This document shows, in pieces, positions 33,016 to 42,511 of a DNA stretch of 64,000 bases. The stretch's first letter is position 1; each line of letters begins with the position of its first letter. The translations under genes and the position numbers were made by a program. The notes beneath the pieces were generated by a model, which had not been told where the DNA came from, ran no database searches, and saw nothing but the letters and a program-made list of their open reading frames with translations. The DNA is from Paraburkholderia hospita (GTDB lineage: Bacteria; Pseudomonadota; Gammaproteobacteria; Burkholderiales; Burkholderiaceae), in contig NZ_CP026107.1 in assembly GCF_002902965.1 (NCBI RefSeq), forward strand, positions 1,736,001 through 1,800,000. The letters run 5' to 3'.

Positions 33016-36000
33016 TCAGTACACATCCCGCACGTAGCGCCGGTCCTTAGTCATCGCGCCAACGTATTCCTCCGCGCGCTCCGCGCTCAGCCCGCCGTGT
33101 TGCGCGACCACTTCCTTCAACGCGGCATCGACGTCCTTCGCCATCCGGCTCGCGTCGCCGCACACGTAGAAGTGCGCGCCCTCTTCGAGCCACGCCCACA
33201 GTTGCGCACCCTGCTCGCGCATCCGGTCCTGCACGTAGACCTTGTCGGCCTGATCGCGCGAGAACGCCAGATCGAGCCGCGTCAGCAGTCCGCTTTGCTG
33301 CATGCTTTCGAGTTCGTCGCGATAGTAGAAGTCGGTTGCCGCATGTTGTTCGCCGAAGAAGAGCCAGTTGCGCCCTGTCGCGCCGCGTGCGCTGCGCTCG
33401 TGCAGGAAGCCGCGGAACGGCGCGACGCCCGTGCCCGGCCCGACCATGATCATTGGCGTGTCGCCGCTGCGCGGCGGACGGAAATGCGCGGACTTTTGCA
33501 CGAAGACAGGCACGCTGACGTCGTGCGCGCGATCCGCGAGAAACGTCGACGACACACCTTTGCGGTTGCGCCTGCCGTTGTTGTAGCGCACAGCGGCCAC
33601 CGTCAGATGGACCTCGCCCGCATGCGCCTTCGGGCTCGATGCGATCGAATAGAGCCGCGGCTGCAGACGCTTGAGCACACCGAGCAACTCGCTGGCCGAC
33701 AGATCGGCGGGAAACTCGTGCAGCACGTCGGCGAGTTGCTGGCCCCATAGCCATTGCTTCAGATCGGCCTTGCGCTCATCGGCGAGCAGCTTCGCGAGCG
33801 CATCGTTGCGGCTGCGCGATGCGATCAGTTGCAGCGCTTCCGCGCTCGGCCGCGCGATCTCATAGTGCCGCGCCAATGCCTCGGCGATCCGCATGTCGCC
33901 GACACCCGTCACATGCACCGACGCGTCCGCCTTCACGCCCGACAGATCGATCAGTTCGTCGACGAGTTCAGGGCAGTTTTTCGGCCACACGCCCAACGCA
34001 TCGCCCGCTTCGTATTCGAGGTTCGAATCGCCGATCGCCAGCGAGAAGTAGCGCGTGTCCTTCGTGCCATTGCGATTGAGGCGCAGATTGTCGACGAGCC
34101 GCGACTGGGCGGGACTCGTCTTCGACGGCGTCGCGCCAGGCAGCACGGAGGGAATCACGCCTTGCGCGGGCACTTCGTATAGCAACGCGTCGTCGGCCTT
34201 GATCTTCGCGATCACGGCTTCGAGCCACTTGTCGGCGGCCGGCTGAAAATCCGTGTCGCAATCGACACGCGCATGCAGCCGCTTCGCGCCCAGCTCGGCG
34301 AAGCGATCGTCGAGCTTGCGGCCGTGGCCGCAGAACTGGTCGTAACTGGGGTCGCCGAATCCGAGCACCGCGTATTGCTGATCGACGAGGCGCGGCGTGC
34401 TGTCGGCCTGCAATGCGTTCCAGAAGCTCTGGCCATTGTCGGGCGCGTCACCGTCGCCGAACGTGCTCGTCATCAGCAGCACGTATTTGCTCTGCGCGAG
34501 CGCGGCGACGGGCATGTCCGCCATGCACGACATGCGGATTTCGAAGCCGGACTCCATCAGTTGCGTCGCGTATTGCTCGGTCAGCGATTCGATGTTGCCC
34601 GTCTGCGATGCCCACAACAGCGCGACCTTGGGCCGTGCGTGCGCGATGCGCACAGCAGGCCCGCCGACCGCTGCGGGTTGCGTAACGGACGTCAGCGCCA
34701 TGCCGGATTCCGGCGCACGGCTGAAAAGACCCGCGAGCATGCCGTCGAACCAGAGCCGCGCATTCGCCGACAGCGGCGCATTTGCAGGCAACGCGGGCAC
34801 GCCCCGTGCCTCGCCCTGCGACGAACGCAAGCCGCTAACGAAACCCGCCATGTAGAGCCGCGCCGTGTCGTCCAGCGTCGGCGCGGGCGTGTCGGTGATG
34901 CCGAGCATGGCGGCGAGAGCGTCGATACGGGACATATCCAGTTCCTGTGGCTGACGGACCATCGCGATGGGCATTTCCTTCGCGACGGCCGGTGCTTCTT
35001 CAGTGTCGTGTGGCAGGGCTTCGACGACATCGGCTTCGACGCGCGCCAGCGCCACCGCGCAGAACTTCAGCTCGGGCTGCTGCGAGATCGCGTCGATTGC
35101 GTCGCTCGTCACCGCGTTGATGCACAGGTCGTCGCCATATACGTCGTTCCAGTGCATCGGCGCAAAGCAGTTGCCGGGGCGCACGCGCTCGGTGACGATG
35201 GCGGGCAGCACGGCGCGTCCCCGGCTCGAGCGCACTTCGACGCGGTCCTTGTCGCGCACGCCAAGCGACGCGGCGTCTTCCGGATGCAGTTCGACGAAGG
35301 GCGCAGGGTTCAGACGGTTGAGCATCGGCACCTTGCCTGTCTTCGTCATCGTGTGCCATTGATGTTGCAGGCGGCCCGTGTTCAGCACGATCGGGAATTC
35401 CGCGCCAGGCATCTCGGCGGGATCGACATGCGGACGAGCGAAGAACATCGCCTTGCCGCTCGCGGTCGGAAACACGAGCGCGGGGCGCGTGCCGTCGGGC
35501 AGCACTTTCAGCGTCTGGCTCACGCCGTCGTTGAGATAGCGCAGCGGGTTGCGGTCGGATGGGGCATCGGGCGCGCACGGCCATTGCAGCGGCGTCTCAC
35601 GCAGGCGCGCATGGCTCGCGCCGCGCAGGTCGTAGCCCGTCTTCGGGTTCGACACGCGCGCGATTTCATCGAACACCTCGGCCGCCGATCCATACGTGAA
35701 CGCGTCCGCAAAGCCCATCTCGCACGCGACGCGCGCAATGATCTGCCAGTCGGCGAGTGCGGCGCCGGGCGGATCGATGGCCTTCTGCATCAGCGTCATG
35801 TTGCGCTCGGAATTGATCATCACGCCTTCCGCCTCGGCCCACAGCGCGCCGGGCAGCAAGACGTCGGCGTAGCGATTGGTCTCCGTGTCGAGGAACGCGT
35901 CCTGCGCGATGACCAATTCAGCGGCCTGCAATCCGGCAATCACGTTCTGCCGGTTCGCGACGCTCGCCACCGGGTTCGTGCAGATGATCCAGCACGCCTT

Positions 36001-37185
36001 GATGTCGCCTGCCGCCATGCGCGAGAACATGTCGACGGTGCCGTTGCCGAGCTTCGTCTTGAGCGTGCCGCGCGGCACTTGCCACAGGTCTTCGATGAAC
36101 GCGCGGTCTTCTTCGACCAGTACGGAGCGCTGGCCCGGCAAGCCCGGACCCATGTAGCCCATCTCACGCCCGCCCATGGCATTCGGCTGACCCGTCAGCG
36201 AGAACGGGCCGCTGCCGGGACGGCAGATCTTGCCCGTCGCCAGATGCAGATTGCAGATCGCGTTCGTGTTCCAGGTGCCGTGCGTGCTCTGGTTCAGGCC
36301 CATCGTCCAGCAGCTGATCCACTCGGGCGCGTCGCCGATCCATTGCGCGGCCTGGCGGATGTCGGCCTCGGGAATGCCCGTGAGCGCGGCGACTTTTTCC
36401 GGCGTGTAGTCGTCGAGGAACGCGGGCATCGTGTCCCAGCCTTCCGTGAACTCGCCGATGAAGCGCGCGTCGGTACGGCCATTCTTATGCAGCAGATGCA
36501 GCAGGCCATTGAGCAGCGCGAGATCGGTGCCCGGCTTGATCTGCATGAACAGATTCGCTTTGTCCGCCGTCGTGTTGCGGCGCGGATCGACGACGATCAG
36601 CTTCGCGCCCGCCTTCACGCGATCCATCATGCGCAGAAAGAGGATCGGGTGGCAGTCGGCCATGTTCGCGCCGATCACGAAGAACAGGTTGGCCTTGTCG
36701 AAATCCTGATACGAGCCGGGCGGGCCGTCCGCGCCCAGCGACAGCTTGTAGCCGCTGCCCGCGCTCGCCATGCACAGCCGCGAGTTCGACTCGATATTGT
36801 TGGTGCCGATAAAGCCCTTCGCGAGCTTGTTCACGAGGTACTGCGCCTCGATCGACATCTGCCCCGACACGTAGAACGACAGCGCGTCGGGACCATGCTC
36901 ATCGAGAATCGCGCGCAGACGGCGGGCGGTATCGGGAATCGCGAGATCGGCGGGAACGGGAATCGGATCGGCGTCGCGCGTGCGCCGCTCGAACGCGCTT
37001 TCGAGACGGCCCGACTTGCGCAGCGCGACATGCGCCGACTGACCTTTCGTGCAGAGACGCCCGTAATTGGTCGGATGATCCTTGTCGCCGGAAATCTTGA
37101 CGACCTGCCCCTCCTCGACGTGCAGCACCATGCCGCAACCGACGCCGCAGTATGGACAAACCGTCTTGATGTTCTCGCACGCCAT
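33016..37185 (-). CDS. nasA: Assimilatory nitrate reductase fused to a sulfite-reductase-type flavoprotein
   Basis: A 1389-residue fusion. The N-terminal half is a molybdopterin oxidoreductase: [4Fe-4S] motif CPYCGVGCG at 10-18 with the last Cys in LCTKGQ, then NasA/NarB-type segments ([40 protein letters not shown]) and the C-terminal dinucleotide-binding domain near 590-700. From about residue 850 there is a flavodoxin domain ([19 protein letters not shown]), then a FAD/NADPH reductase module ([41 protein letters not shown]) ending RRYVRDVY as in CysJ. The fusion lets NADPH reduce nitrate to nitrite in one cytoplasmic polypeptide. It is the last gene of the narK-nirB-nirD-nasA operon, 21 bp after nirD. 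Confidence 0.93.
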   Translation of the reverse strand: MACENIKTVCPYCGVGCGMVLHVEEGQVVKISGDKDHPTNYGRLCTKGQSAHVALRKSGRLESAFERRTRDADPIPVPADLAIPDTARRLRAILDEHGPDALSFYVSGQMSIEAQYLVNKLAKGFIGTNNIESNSRLCMASAGSGYKLSLGADGPPGSYQDFDKANLFFVIGANMADCHPILFLRMMDRVKAGAKLIVVDPRRNTTADKANLFMQIKPGTDLALLNGLLHLLHKNGRTDARFIGEFTEGWDTMPAFLDDYTPEKVAALTGIPEADIRQAAQWIGDAPEWISCWTMGLNQSTHGTWNTNAICNLHLATGKICRPGSGPFSLTGQPNAMGGREMGYMGPGLPGQRSVLVEEDRAFIEDLWQVPRGTLKTKLGNGTVDMFSRMAAGDIKACWIICTNPVASVANRQNVIAGLQAAELVIAQDAFLDTETNRYADVLLPGALWAEAEGVMINSERNMTLMQKAIDPPGAALADWQIIARVACEMGFADAFTYGSAAEVFDEIARVSNPKTGYDLRGASHARLRETPLQWPCAPDAPSDRNPLRYLNDGVSQTLKVLPDGTRPALVFPTASGKAMFFARPHVDPAEMPGAEFPIVLNTGRLQHQWHTMTKTGKVPMLNRLNPAPFVELHPEDAASLGVRDKDRVEVRSSRGRAVLPAIVTERVRPGNCFAPMHWNDVYGDDLCINAVTSDAIDAISQQPELKFCAVALARVEADVVEALPHDTEEAPAVAKEMPIAMVRQPQELDMSRIDALAAMLGITDTPAPTLDDTARLYMAGFVSGLRSSQGEARGVPALPANAPLSANARLWFDGMLAGLFSRAPESGMALTSVTQPAAVGGPAVRIAHARPKVALLWASQTGNIESLTEQYATQLMESGFEIRMSCMADMPVAALAQSKYVLLMTSTFGDGDAPDNGQSFWNALQADSTPRLVDQQYAVLGFGDPSYDQFCGHGRKLDDRFAELGAKRLHARVDCDTDFQPAADKWLEAVIAKIKADDALLYEVPAQGVIPSVLPGATPSKTSPAQSRLVDNLRLNRNGTKDTRYFSLAIGDSNLEYEAGDALGVWPKNCPELVDELIDLSGVKADASVHVTGVGDMRIAEALARHYEIARPSAEALQLIASRSRNDALAKLLADERKADLKQWLWGQQLADVLHEFPADLSASELLGVLKRLQPRLYSIASSPKAHAGEVHLTVAAVRYNNGRRNRKGVSSTFLADRAHDVSVPVFVQKSAHFRPPRSGDTPMIMVGPGTGVAPFRGFLHERSARGATGRNWLFFGEQHAATDFYYRDELESMQQSGLLTRLDLAFSRDQADKVYVQDRMREQGAQLWAWLEEGAHFYVCGDASRMAKDVDAALKEVVAQHGGLSAERAEEYVGAMTKDRRYVRDVY

Positions 37186-37206
37186 CGTCAGAGCCCGTTC
37201 AGTAGA

Positions 37207-37554
37207 TTACGCCGACACCCACACGTGTCCGTCTTCGACGCGTGCTGCGAATGCGCTGACCGACTTGTCGGGCGCTTCGAGGCATTCGCCCGTGCGCAGA
37301 TCGAAGTGATGCTTGTAAATCGGCGAAGCGACCACGATGCGATCGCCGAGGCTGCCGATCAGTCCGCGCGACAGCACGGCCGCCTGCGATGCAGGGTCGA
37401 AGTTGTCGATGGCGTACACGCCGCCGCGCTCGCCTTCGACGCGAAACACGGCGACCTGCTCGCCATTGACGAGCGCGCAGACGCCCGTGTTCGGCACGAT
37501 GTCGTCGAGCGTGCAGATGGACGTCCAGGTGGTCGGCAAACGGTCGTTGTTCAT
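37207..37554 (-). CDS. nirD: Nitrite reductase (NADH) small subunit
   Basis: A 115-residue NirD protein with a Rieske-like fold that lacks the cluster-binding Cys/His set, as is normal for NirD (segments VFRVEGERGGVYAIDNFDP, SPIYKHHFDLRTGECLE). It partners NirB in assimilatory reduction of nitrite to ammonium in the cytoplasm. The ATG at 37554 follows GGAGATCGAC. It lies 46 bp after nirB and 21 bp before the nitrate reductase gene, all in one operon. Confidence 0.94.
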   Translation of the reverse strand: MNNDRLPTTWTSICTLDDIVPNTGVCALVNGEQVAVFRVEGERGGVYAIDNFDPASQAAVLSRGLIGSLGDRIVVASPIYKHHFDLRTGECLEAPDKSVSAFAARVEDGHVWVSA

Positions 37555-37600
37555 GTCGATCTCCGTACTATCGATGAGTGAATGACGTGGGTGCGTCTGG

Positions 37601-40171
37601 TCAAACCGTTTCCGCGGTTTCTGTCGATTGCGTCGACTGCTCGACGACGACGGGAATGCGCACGGGCCGCTGGCGCTCTTCGGGCATGGCGGGCCGGATC
37701 TGGCCGCGCGTCGGGACGAAACTGACGTTGTCGTCGGCGCTGTCGCTGTTGACGAAGTGACGGAAGCGCTTGCGCGTTTCGGGGTCGGTGACGGCCTTCT
37801 TCCACTCGCATTCGTACGTGTCGACCACGTGCTGCATTTCCTCTTCGAGTTCCGCCGCGATGCCGAGCTTGTCGTTGATGACAACATCGCGCAGATAATC
37901 CAGTCCGCCTTCGAGGTTCTCGCGCCACACGCTGGTGCGTTGCAGCCGGTCGGCCGTGCGCACGTAAAACATCAGGAAGCGGTCGATATAGCGGACCAGC
38001 GTTTCGCGGTCCAGATCCGAAGCGATCAGTTCAGCATGGCGCGGCTTCATCCCGCCGTTGCCGCACACGTAGAGATTCCAGCCCTTTTCCGTCGCGATGA
38101 TGCCGACGTCCTTGCTTTGCGCCTCCGCGCACTCGCGCGTGCAGCCCGACACCGCGAACTTGATCTTGTGCGGCGAGCGCAGACCCTTGTAGCGGTTCTC
38201 GATATCGATCGCGAGGCCAACGGAATCGTCGACGCCATAGCGGCACCATGTCGAGCCCACGCACGATTTCACCGTGCGCAGCGACTTGCCGTACGCATGG
38301 CCCGATTCGAAACCGGCGGCGATCAGCTCTTCCCAAATCAACGGCAACTGTTCGACGCGCGCGCCGAACAGATCGACGCGCTGCCCGCCCGTGACCTTCG
38401 TATAAAGACCATATTTCTTCGCGACCTGACCGACTGCGATCAACCCGTCCGGCGTCACTTCGCCGCCCGGCATGCGCGGCACGACGGAATACGTGCCGTC
38501 GCGCTGGATGTTCGCGAGGTAGTAGTCGTTCGTGTCCTGCAGGCTGGCGTGCTCTTTCTTCAGCACGAACTCGTTCCAGCACGATGCGAGAATGCCGGCG
38601 ACGGCGGGCTTGCAGATATCGCAGCCAAGGCCGTGGCCATGCTTGTTTAGCAGCGCGCCGAAAGTCTCGATGCGCTCGACGCGAACGATGTGATACAGCT
38701 CCTGACGCGAAAACGGAAAGTGCTCGCACAGATGATTGTTGACGGCGAGACCTTGCTTCTTCATCTCGGCCTTCATCACCTGCGTGACGAGCGGCACGCA
38801 GCCGCCGCATGCCGTGCCAGCCTTCGTCGCGCCCTTCACGTCGCCGATGGTCGTCGCGCCGGCGCAAACGGCTGCGCAGATCGCGCCCTTCGAGATGTTG
38901 TTGCACGAACAGATCTGCGCGCTTTCGGGCAAAGCATCGACGCCGAGTGCGGGCTTCGCGTTGCCGTCCGCTTGCGGCAGGATCAGAAATTCCGGCGACT
39001 CCGGCAACTGGATGCGGTTCAGCATCATCTGCAGCAGCGTGCCATATTCGCTCGCGTCACCGACCATCACGCCGCCGAGCAGAAACTTGCCACAGTCGGA
39101 CACGACGAGCTTCTTGTAGACCTGCTTGCGCTCGTCGCTGAACTGATACGTACGGCTGCCCGCCGTCGCCGCGTGCGCGTCGCCGAGGCTCGCCACATCG
39201 ACGCCCATCAGCTTGAGCTTCGTGCTCATGTCAGCGCCCGCAAATGCGGCCTCCTGTTCTCCGAGCAACTGCTTTGCCGTCACGCGCGCCATTTCGTAGC
39301 CCGGCGCAACGAGCCCAAAAATCTGGCCGTTCCACAGCGCGCATTCGCCGATCGCGTAGATGTCGGCATCGCTAGTGCGGCAATGATTGTCGATCACAAT
39401 GCCGCCGCGCGGGCCCACTGCGAGGCCGCTGGCGCGCGCGATCTCGTCGCGCGGACGGATGCCCGCGGAGAACACGATCATGTCGGTGTCGAGATGCGTG
39501 CCATCGGCGAACTGCATGCGGTGCGTGTCGTCTTCGCCGTCGACGATTTCCAGCGTGTTCTTCTGCGTATGCACGGTCACGCCGAGTTCTTCGATCTTGC
39601 CGCGCAACACTTTGCCGCCGCCGTCGTCGACCTGCACGGCCATCAGACGCGGTGCGAATTCGACGACATGGGTTTCGAGGCCCAGGTCGCGCAATGCCTT
39701 CGCGCATTCCAGACCGAGCAGGCCACCGCCGATCACGACGCCCGTCTTCGAGCGCGCGCCGCATTCCTGCATCGCTTCGAGGTCTTCGATCGTGCGGTAG
39801 ACGAAGCAGTCCTTGCGATCCTTGCCCGGCACGGGCGGCACGAATGCATACGAGCCGCTGGCGATCACAAGCTTGTCGTACGAAAGCGTTTCGCCCGTCG
39901 AGGTCGTCACCGTGTGCGCGTCGCGATCGATCGATACGGCCTTCGCGTTCAGGCGCAGGAGCATGTCGTCGCGATCGAAGAAGCCGGGGGCGACCAGCGA
40001 CAGATCGTCGGCGGACTTGCCCGAGAAGAACTCCGACAGATGCACGCGATCGTAGGCGGGACGCGGCTCTTCGCACAGCACGGTAATGTCGAGGCGCGCC
40101 GTGGCTTGTTCCGCGAGGCATTCGAGCAGTTTGTGGCCGACCATGCCGTGGCCGATAACGATGACTTTCAT
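37601..40171 (-). CDS. nirB: Nitrite reductase (NADH) large subunit
   Basis: An 856-residue NirB. N-terminal FAD/NAD(P) domains begin VIVIGHGMVGHKLLE and include GGGLLGLECAKAL. A BFD-type [2Fe-2S] domain with CSCNNISKGAIC and GTACGGCVP follows. The C-terminal siroheme/[4Fe-4S] domains carry CVGSTWCRYG and SGCTRECAEAQSKDVG. It reduces nitrite to ammonium with NADH. The ATG at 40171 follows GGATCGGCGAC and gives the standard N-terminus. A single base separates tail variants in other species, but here the frame is intact to ETAETV. Second gene of the nitrate assimilation operon, 34 bp after narK. Confidence 0.95.
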   Translation of the reverse strand: MKVIVIGHGMVGHKLLECLAEQATARLDITVLCEEPRPAYDRVHLSEFFSGKSADDLSLVAPGFFDRDDMLLRLNAKAVSIDRDAHTVTTSTGETLSYDKLVIASGSYAFVPPVPGKDRKDCFVYRTIEDLEAMQECGARSKTGVVIGGGLLGLECAKALRDLGLETHVVEFAPRLMAVQVDDGGGKVLRGKIEELGVTVHTQKNTLEIVDGEDDTHRMQFADGTHLDTDMIVFSAGIRPRDEIARASGLAVGPRGGIVIDNHCRTSDADIYAIGECALWNGQIFGLVAPGYEMARVTAKQLLGEQEAAFAGADMSTKLKLMGVDVASLGDAHAATAGSRTYQFSDERKQVYKKLVVSDCGKFLLGGVMVGDASEYGTLLQMMLNRIQLPESPEFLILPQADGNAKPALGVDALPESAQICSCNNISKGAICAAVCAGATTIGDVKGATKAGTACGGCVPLVTQVMKAEMKKQGLAVNNHLCEHFPFSRQELYHIVRVERIETFGALLNKHGHGLGCDICKPAVAGILASCWNEFVLKKEHASLQDTNDYYLANIQRDGTYSVVPRMPGGEVTPDGLIAVGQVAKKYGLYTKVTGGQRVDLFGARVEQLPLIWEELIAAGFESGHAYGKSLRTVKSCVGSTWCRYGVDDSVGLAIDIENRYKGLRSPHKIKFAVSGCTRECAEAQSKDVGIIATEKGWNLYVCGNGGMKPRHAELIASDLDRETLVRYIDRFLMFYVRTADRLQRTSVWRENLEGGLDYLRDVVINDKLGIAAELEEEMQHVVDTYECEWKKAVTDPETRKRFRHFVNSDSADDNVSFVPTRGQIRPAMPEERQRPVRIPVVVEQSTQSTETAETV

Positions 40172-40205
40172 GTCGCCGATCCTGTCAGAGAGGGGATTCA
40201 TTGAT

Positions 40206-41507
40206 TTAATTCGTTGCGCCGAGTGCGGCATCGCGGGCGGTGTGTTCGGCGGAGAAGCGCACGGCGATCGCGCAGATCGCGGACGCGCTGACGAAGCCGC
40301 CGAGCGTCAACAGCGTTTGATGCAGGTCGCCCATGCCCTTCGCCAGAAAGCCCGCTGCCACCGCGCCGACATTGCCGCCCGCGCCGACGATTCCCGCGAC
40401 GCCGCCGAGCGCCTTGCGATCGATGAACGGCACGAGCGCGTAGGTCGCGCCGCACGCCATGTGCGTGAAGAGACCGAACAGCAACATCGCGATCACGGCG
40501 AGCGCCGCGTGGTTTGCCTGCGAGAAAAGCAGCAGGCCGACGCCTTCGCCGGCGATCAGCGCGAACAGCAGCATCGAGCGCGCGGACAGTCCGCGACGCT
40601 TCGCGCCCCAGTCCGACAACAGACCGCCGAGCGGGCGCGCGAAGATCGCGAGCAGACCGAAGCTGCCCGCCGCGAGACCGGCGTCGCGCAGCGACAACTG
40701 GAAATGATCGACGTAATAGATGGCCGCGACGTTGTGGATGAACACCTCGACGCCGAAGCACGCGGCGTAGGTGACGAACAGCATCCACACGCGATAGTTG
40801 CGCGAGGCCGCGAGCAGGCTCGCCCAGCCGCCTTTCTTGCCGCTATCGACGGCGATGCCGCGCGCGCGCAGTTCCGTGAAATTGCCTTGCGGGCAGTCCT
40901 GCGTGAAGCGCCAGTAGAGCGCGGCCATGATGGGCATCGCTATGCCCGGCAGCACCAGCGTCAGACGCCATGCGTCGCCGTTGCTCGCACCCAGCGCGAC
41001 GGCGCCGGCGAGCATCAGCGGCACGAGTATCTGCGCGGCGCCTGCACCTGCATTGCCCCAGCCTGCACTCGTCGCGTTCGCCGTGCCGACCACGTTGGGC
41101 GCGAACATCACCGACGTGTGATATTGCGTGATCACGAAGCTCGCGCCGACCGCGCCGATGCCGAGCCGGCACAACAGGAACGTTGTGTAGCTGTGCGCAA
41201 GCGCCGCGCCGAGCACGGGCAGCGCTCCGACCATCATCAACGCGACGTAGACCTTGCGCGGACCGAAGCGGTCGCACATCGGACCGACGATCAGACGCAC
41301 GAGAATCGTGATCGAGACGGCGGCGATGTTGATGTTCGCGACCTGATCCGCTGTGAGGTGGAACTCCTGCTTGATGAGCGGCATCAGCGGCGCGCACGCG
41401 AACCACGCGAAAAAGCAGACGAAGAACGCCATCCACGCGAAGTGGAAGGCGCGCATGGCGGGCGTGCGCCAGTTCAGCAGATCGATCGATGTGGCTTTGT
41501 CGGTCAT
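40206..41507 (-). CDS. narK: Nitrate/nitrite MFS transporter (NarK family)
   Basis: A 433-residue, 12-helix major facilitator of the nitrate-nitrite porter family. The conserved segments RLIVGPMCDRFGPRKVY after helix two, GWGNAGAGAAQILVPLM (nitrate signature one, helix five) and GIVGAGGNVGAVAAGFL (signature two, helix eleven) are present. It begins the operon that also encodes NirB, NirD and the nitrate reductase fusion, so it serves nitrate uptake for assimilation. The leader upstream contains hairpins and, further out, a sigma-54 promoter and NtrC-like sites. The name nasA is used for this role in some genomes. Confidence 0.93.
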   Translation of the reverse strand: MTDKATSIDLLNWRTPAMRAFHFAWMAFFVCFFAWFACAPLMPLIKQEFHLTADQVANINIAAVSITILVRLIVGPMCDRFGPRKVYVALMMVGALPVLGAALAHSYTTFLLCRLGIGAVGASFVITQYHTSVMFAPNVVGTANATSAGWGNAGAGAAQILVPLMLAGAVALGASNGDAWRLTLVLPGIAMPIMAALYWRFTQDCPQGNFTELRARGIAVDSGKKGGWASLLAASRNYRVWMLFVTYAACFGVEVFIHNVAAIYYVDHFQLSLRDAGLAAGSFGLLAIFARPLGGLLSDWGAKRRGLSARSMLLFALIAGEGVGLLLFSQANHAALAVIAMLLFGLFTHMACGATYALVPFIDRKALGGVAGIVGAGGNVGAVAAGFLAKGMGDLHQTLLTLGGFVSASAICAIAVRFSAEHTARDAALGATN

Positions 41508-41528
41508 GTTCCAGGCCTGTAAACGACT

Positions 41529-41631
41529 ACGGCGTCCCGCGAATCGGGTGCGAGACCAGATTCAGGGGACGCCGTTGTCCAAAATTCGTCGGTGCGTGGG
41601 GATGCTGCTTTGCGGCTCGTCGTTGAGCCGC
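41529..41631 (-). promoter_or_regulatory. Nitrate-operon leader with two hexaloop hairpins and an overlapping long hairpin (ANTAR-type antitermination candidate)
   Basis: Read on the reverse strand. Hairpin 1 (41631-41612): GCGGCTC, loop AACGAC, GAGCCGC. Hairpin 2 (41580-41567): GGAC, loop AACGGC, GTCC. Both loops are six bases with A at position 1 and G at position 4, the rule for RNA bound by ANTAR-domain antiterminators such as NasR and NasT. A longer hairpin, ACGGCGTCCC (41575-41566) with its exact complement at 41538-41529 plus ATTC/GAAT inside, overlaps hairpin 2, so the two are mutually exclusive. The long hairpin is followed only by AGTCGTTTACAGG, a poor T-run, and hairpin 2 has just four pairs. 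The linker of about 31 nt is longer than usual. narK starts 22 nt after the long hairpin. Confidence 0.6.
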
Positions 41632-41646
41632 GATGTGGGGTTTATC

Positions 41647-41661
41647 GCAAGGTGTGTGCCA
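41647..41661 (-). promoter_or_regulatory. Sigma-54 (-24/-12) promoter of the nitrate assimilation operon
   Basis: The reverse strand reads TGGCACACACCTTGC, a full match to the sigma-54 consensus TGGCACN5TTGC. Transcription would start near 41636, a few bases before hairpin 1 of the leader, and 140 bp before narK. NtrC-like sites lie about 100-160 bp upstream. Confidence 0.88.
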
Positions 41662-41762
41662 TGTGGGCTATTCGTGGCGCGGAGGCTTTGCTGGATTGGG
41701 TTTGCGAGCGGTTTGCGGGTTTGACTGCGAGGTTGTCCGCTGATTCATGGTGAGGCTTGCCG

Positions 41763-41822
41763 GCACTTTGCTGGTGCAGCGCAGCACTGTGGGCGTGCGT
41801 GGAGGTAGCGCGGATGTGGTGC
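41763..41822. promoter_or_regulatory. Two NtrC enhancer-like sites upstream of the nitrate operon
   Basis: GCACTTTGCTGGTGC (41763-41777) matches the NtrC consensus GCACN5TGGTGC exactly. GCGCGGATGTGGTGC (41808-41822) differs at one base. The sites are 45 bp apart, about four helical turns, and lie upstream of a sigma-54 promoter at the distance expected for an enhancer. Confidence 0.82.
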
Positions 41823-41957
41823 GGATTTCGTCGGTTGCGGGACAAGGGAGTGTCGCGTTGTTTGCGCTCCGCGAGCGTCGCGCGAGCCTTTGCACTGTTT
41901 GACAGATGCGTCAGCCACTGCTGCCAGTTTTCGTGTTCCGCAAACGAGGAACACGCT

Positions 41958-42119
41958 ATGAGCAAAGAACGAAGCGAAGAAAATCTTTCTCCGCGCGATA
42001 AGGAGATCGATGCGCAGGCCGCGGCACTGAAAGCCCGCCTGGAAATCGCCCTATCGATGCTTGAACTGCACCAGGACCGGCTGCGTGAGCAGGACGAGCT
42101 AATAAGGGCGACGAGGTAA
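41958..42119 (+). CDS. Small coiled-coil-like protein (53 aa)
   Basis: A 53-residue frame starting ATG 41958, with GAGGA 7 nt upstream. The product (MSKERSEENLSPRDKEIDAQ...) is strongly charged and almost wholly helical, with heptad-like leucines (ALKARLEIALSMLELHQDRL), so a short coiled coil is likely. The larger frame from 41757 has a cysteine-rich N-terminal part without ribosome site and overlaps the NtrC-like sites, so it is rejected. Function unknown. It is divergent from the nitrate operon and converges on the putative toxin/immunity genes. Confidence 0.55.
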   Translation: MSKERSEENLSPRDKEIDAQAAALKARLEIALSMLELHQDRLREQDELIRATR

Positions 42120-42223
42120 CTGGATAGTATGTGAATATCTTCAATAGAAACTCGCCAATTGTGGCAAGCCTCCAACCCCGAGTCTTGATATCACTAGTCA
42201 TTGACACGTTCGGCTAGTCGAAT

Positions 42224-42511
42224 TCAAGGACCGACATCTTGATCGGGGAGCGTCGGCTGCTCCAGCTTTACCGTTACCAGCGACTTTAACGCTGGATGAT
42301 AAATCGCGAGAACGTTGAGCGCTGTGATCCCTAGCCGACGAGCTACCTCTTCGCCCAACTCGTCTCCGATGGCGGATAGTGGCCAGTCTGCAACGACTGT
42401 CGACTCTTTGAACGACTGAATGTCGGAATCCTTGACGACGAAGACGGATAGTTTTTTTTCCGCATCGTCGTAAGACACAACGAAAGAACTTTTAGGGAGT
42501 GGATGTTGCAT
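42224..42511 (-). CDS. Small acidic protein, candidate immunity protein
   Basis: A 95-residue soluble acidic protein (MQHPLPKSSFVVSYDDAEKK...). It starts at an ATG that overlaps the stop codon of the upstream gene as TGATG, after a GAGGGC ribosome site, so it is translationally coupled. Small acidic partners coupled directly behind a larger cysteine-containing protein are typical immunity genes of secreted-effector pairs. I recognise no named family. Base composition here is lower in GC than in neighbouring operons, suggesting recent transfer. The alternative is simply an uncharacterised two-gene unit. Confidence 0.55.
   Translation of the reverse strand: MQHPLPKSSFVVSYDDAEKKLSVFVVKDSDIQSFKESTVVADWPLSAIGDELGEEVARRLGITALNVLAIYHPALKSLVTVKLEQPTLPDQDVGP

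Noticed and set aside
34273..37581. Open frame of 1102 codons on the plus strand
   Set aside because: Antisense to nasA and nirD, with His/Arg-rich composition typical of reversed high-GC coding DNA.
41757..41957. N-terminal extension of the 53-residue gene (frame open from 41757)
   Set aside because: Cys/Trp-rich extension without ribosome site that would run over the NtrC-like sites; the ATG at 41958 has a GAGGA site.
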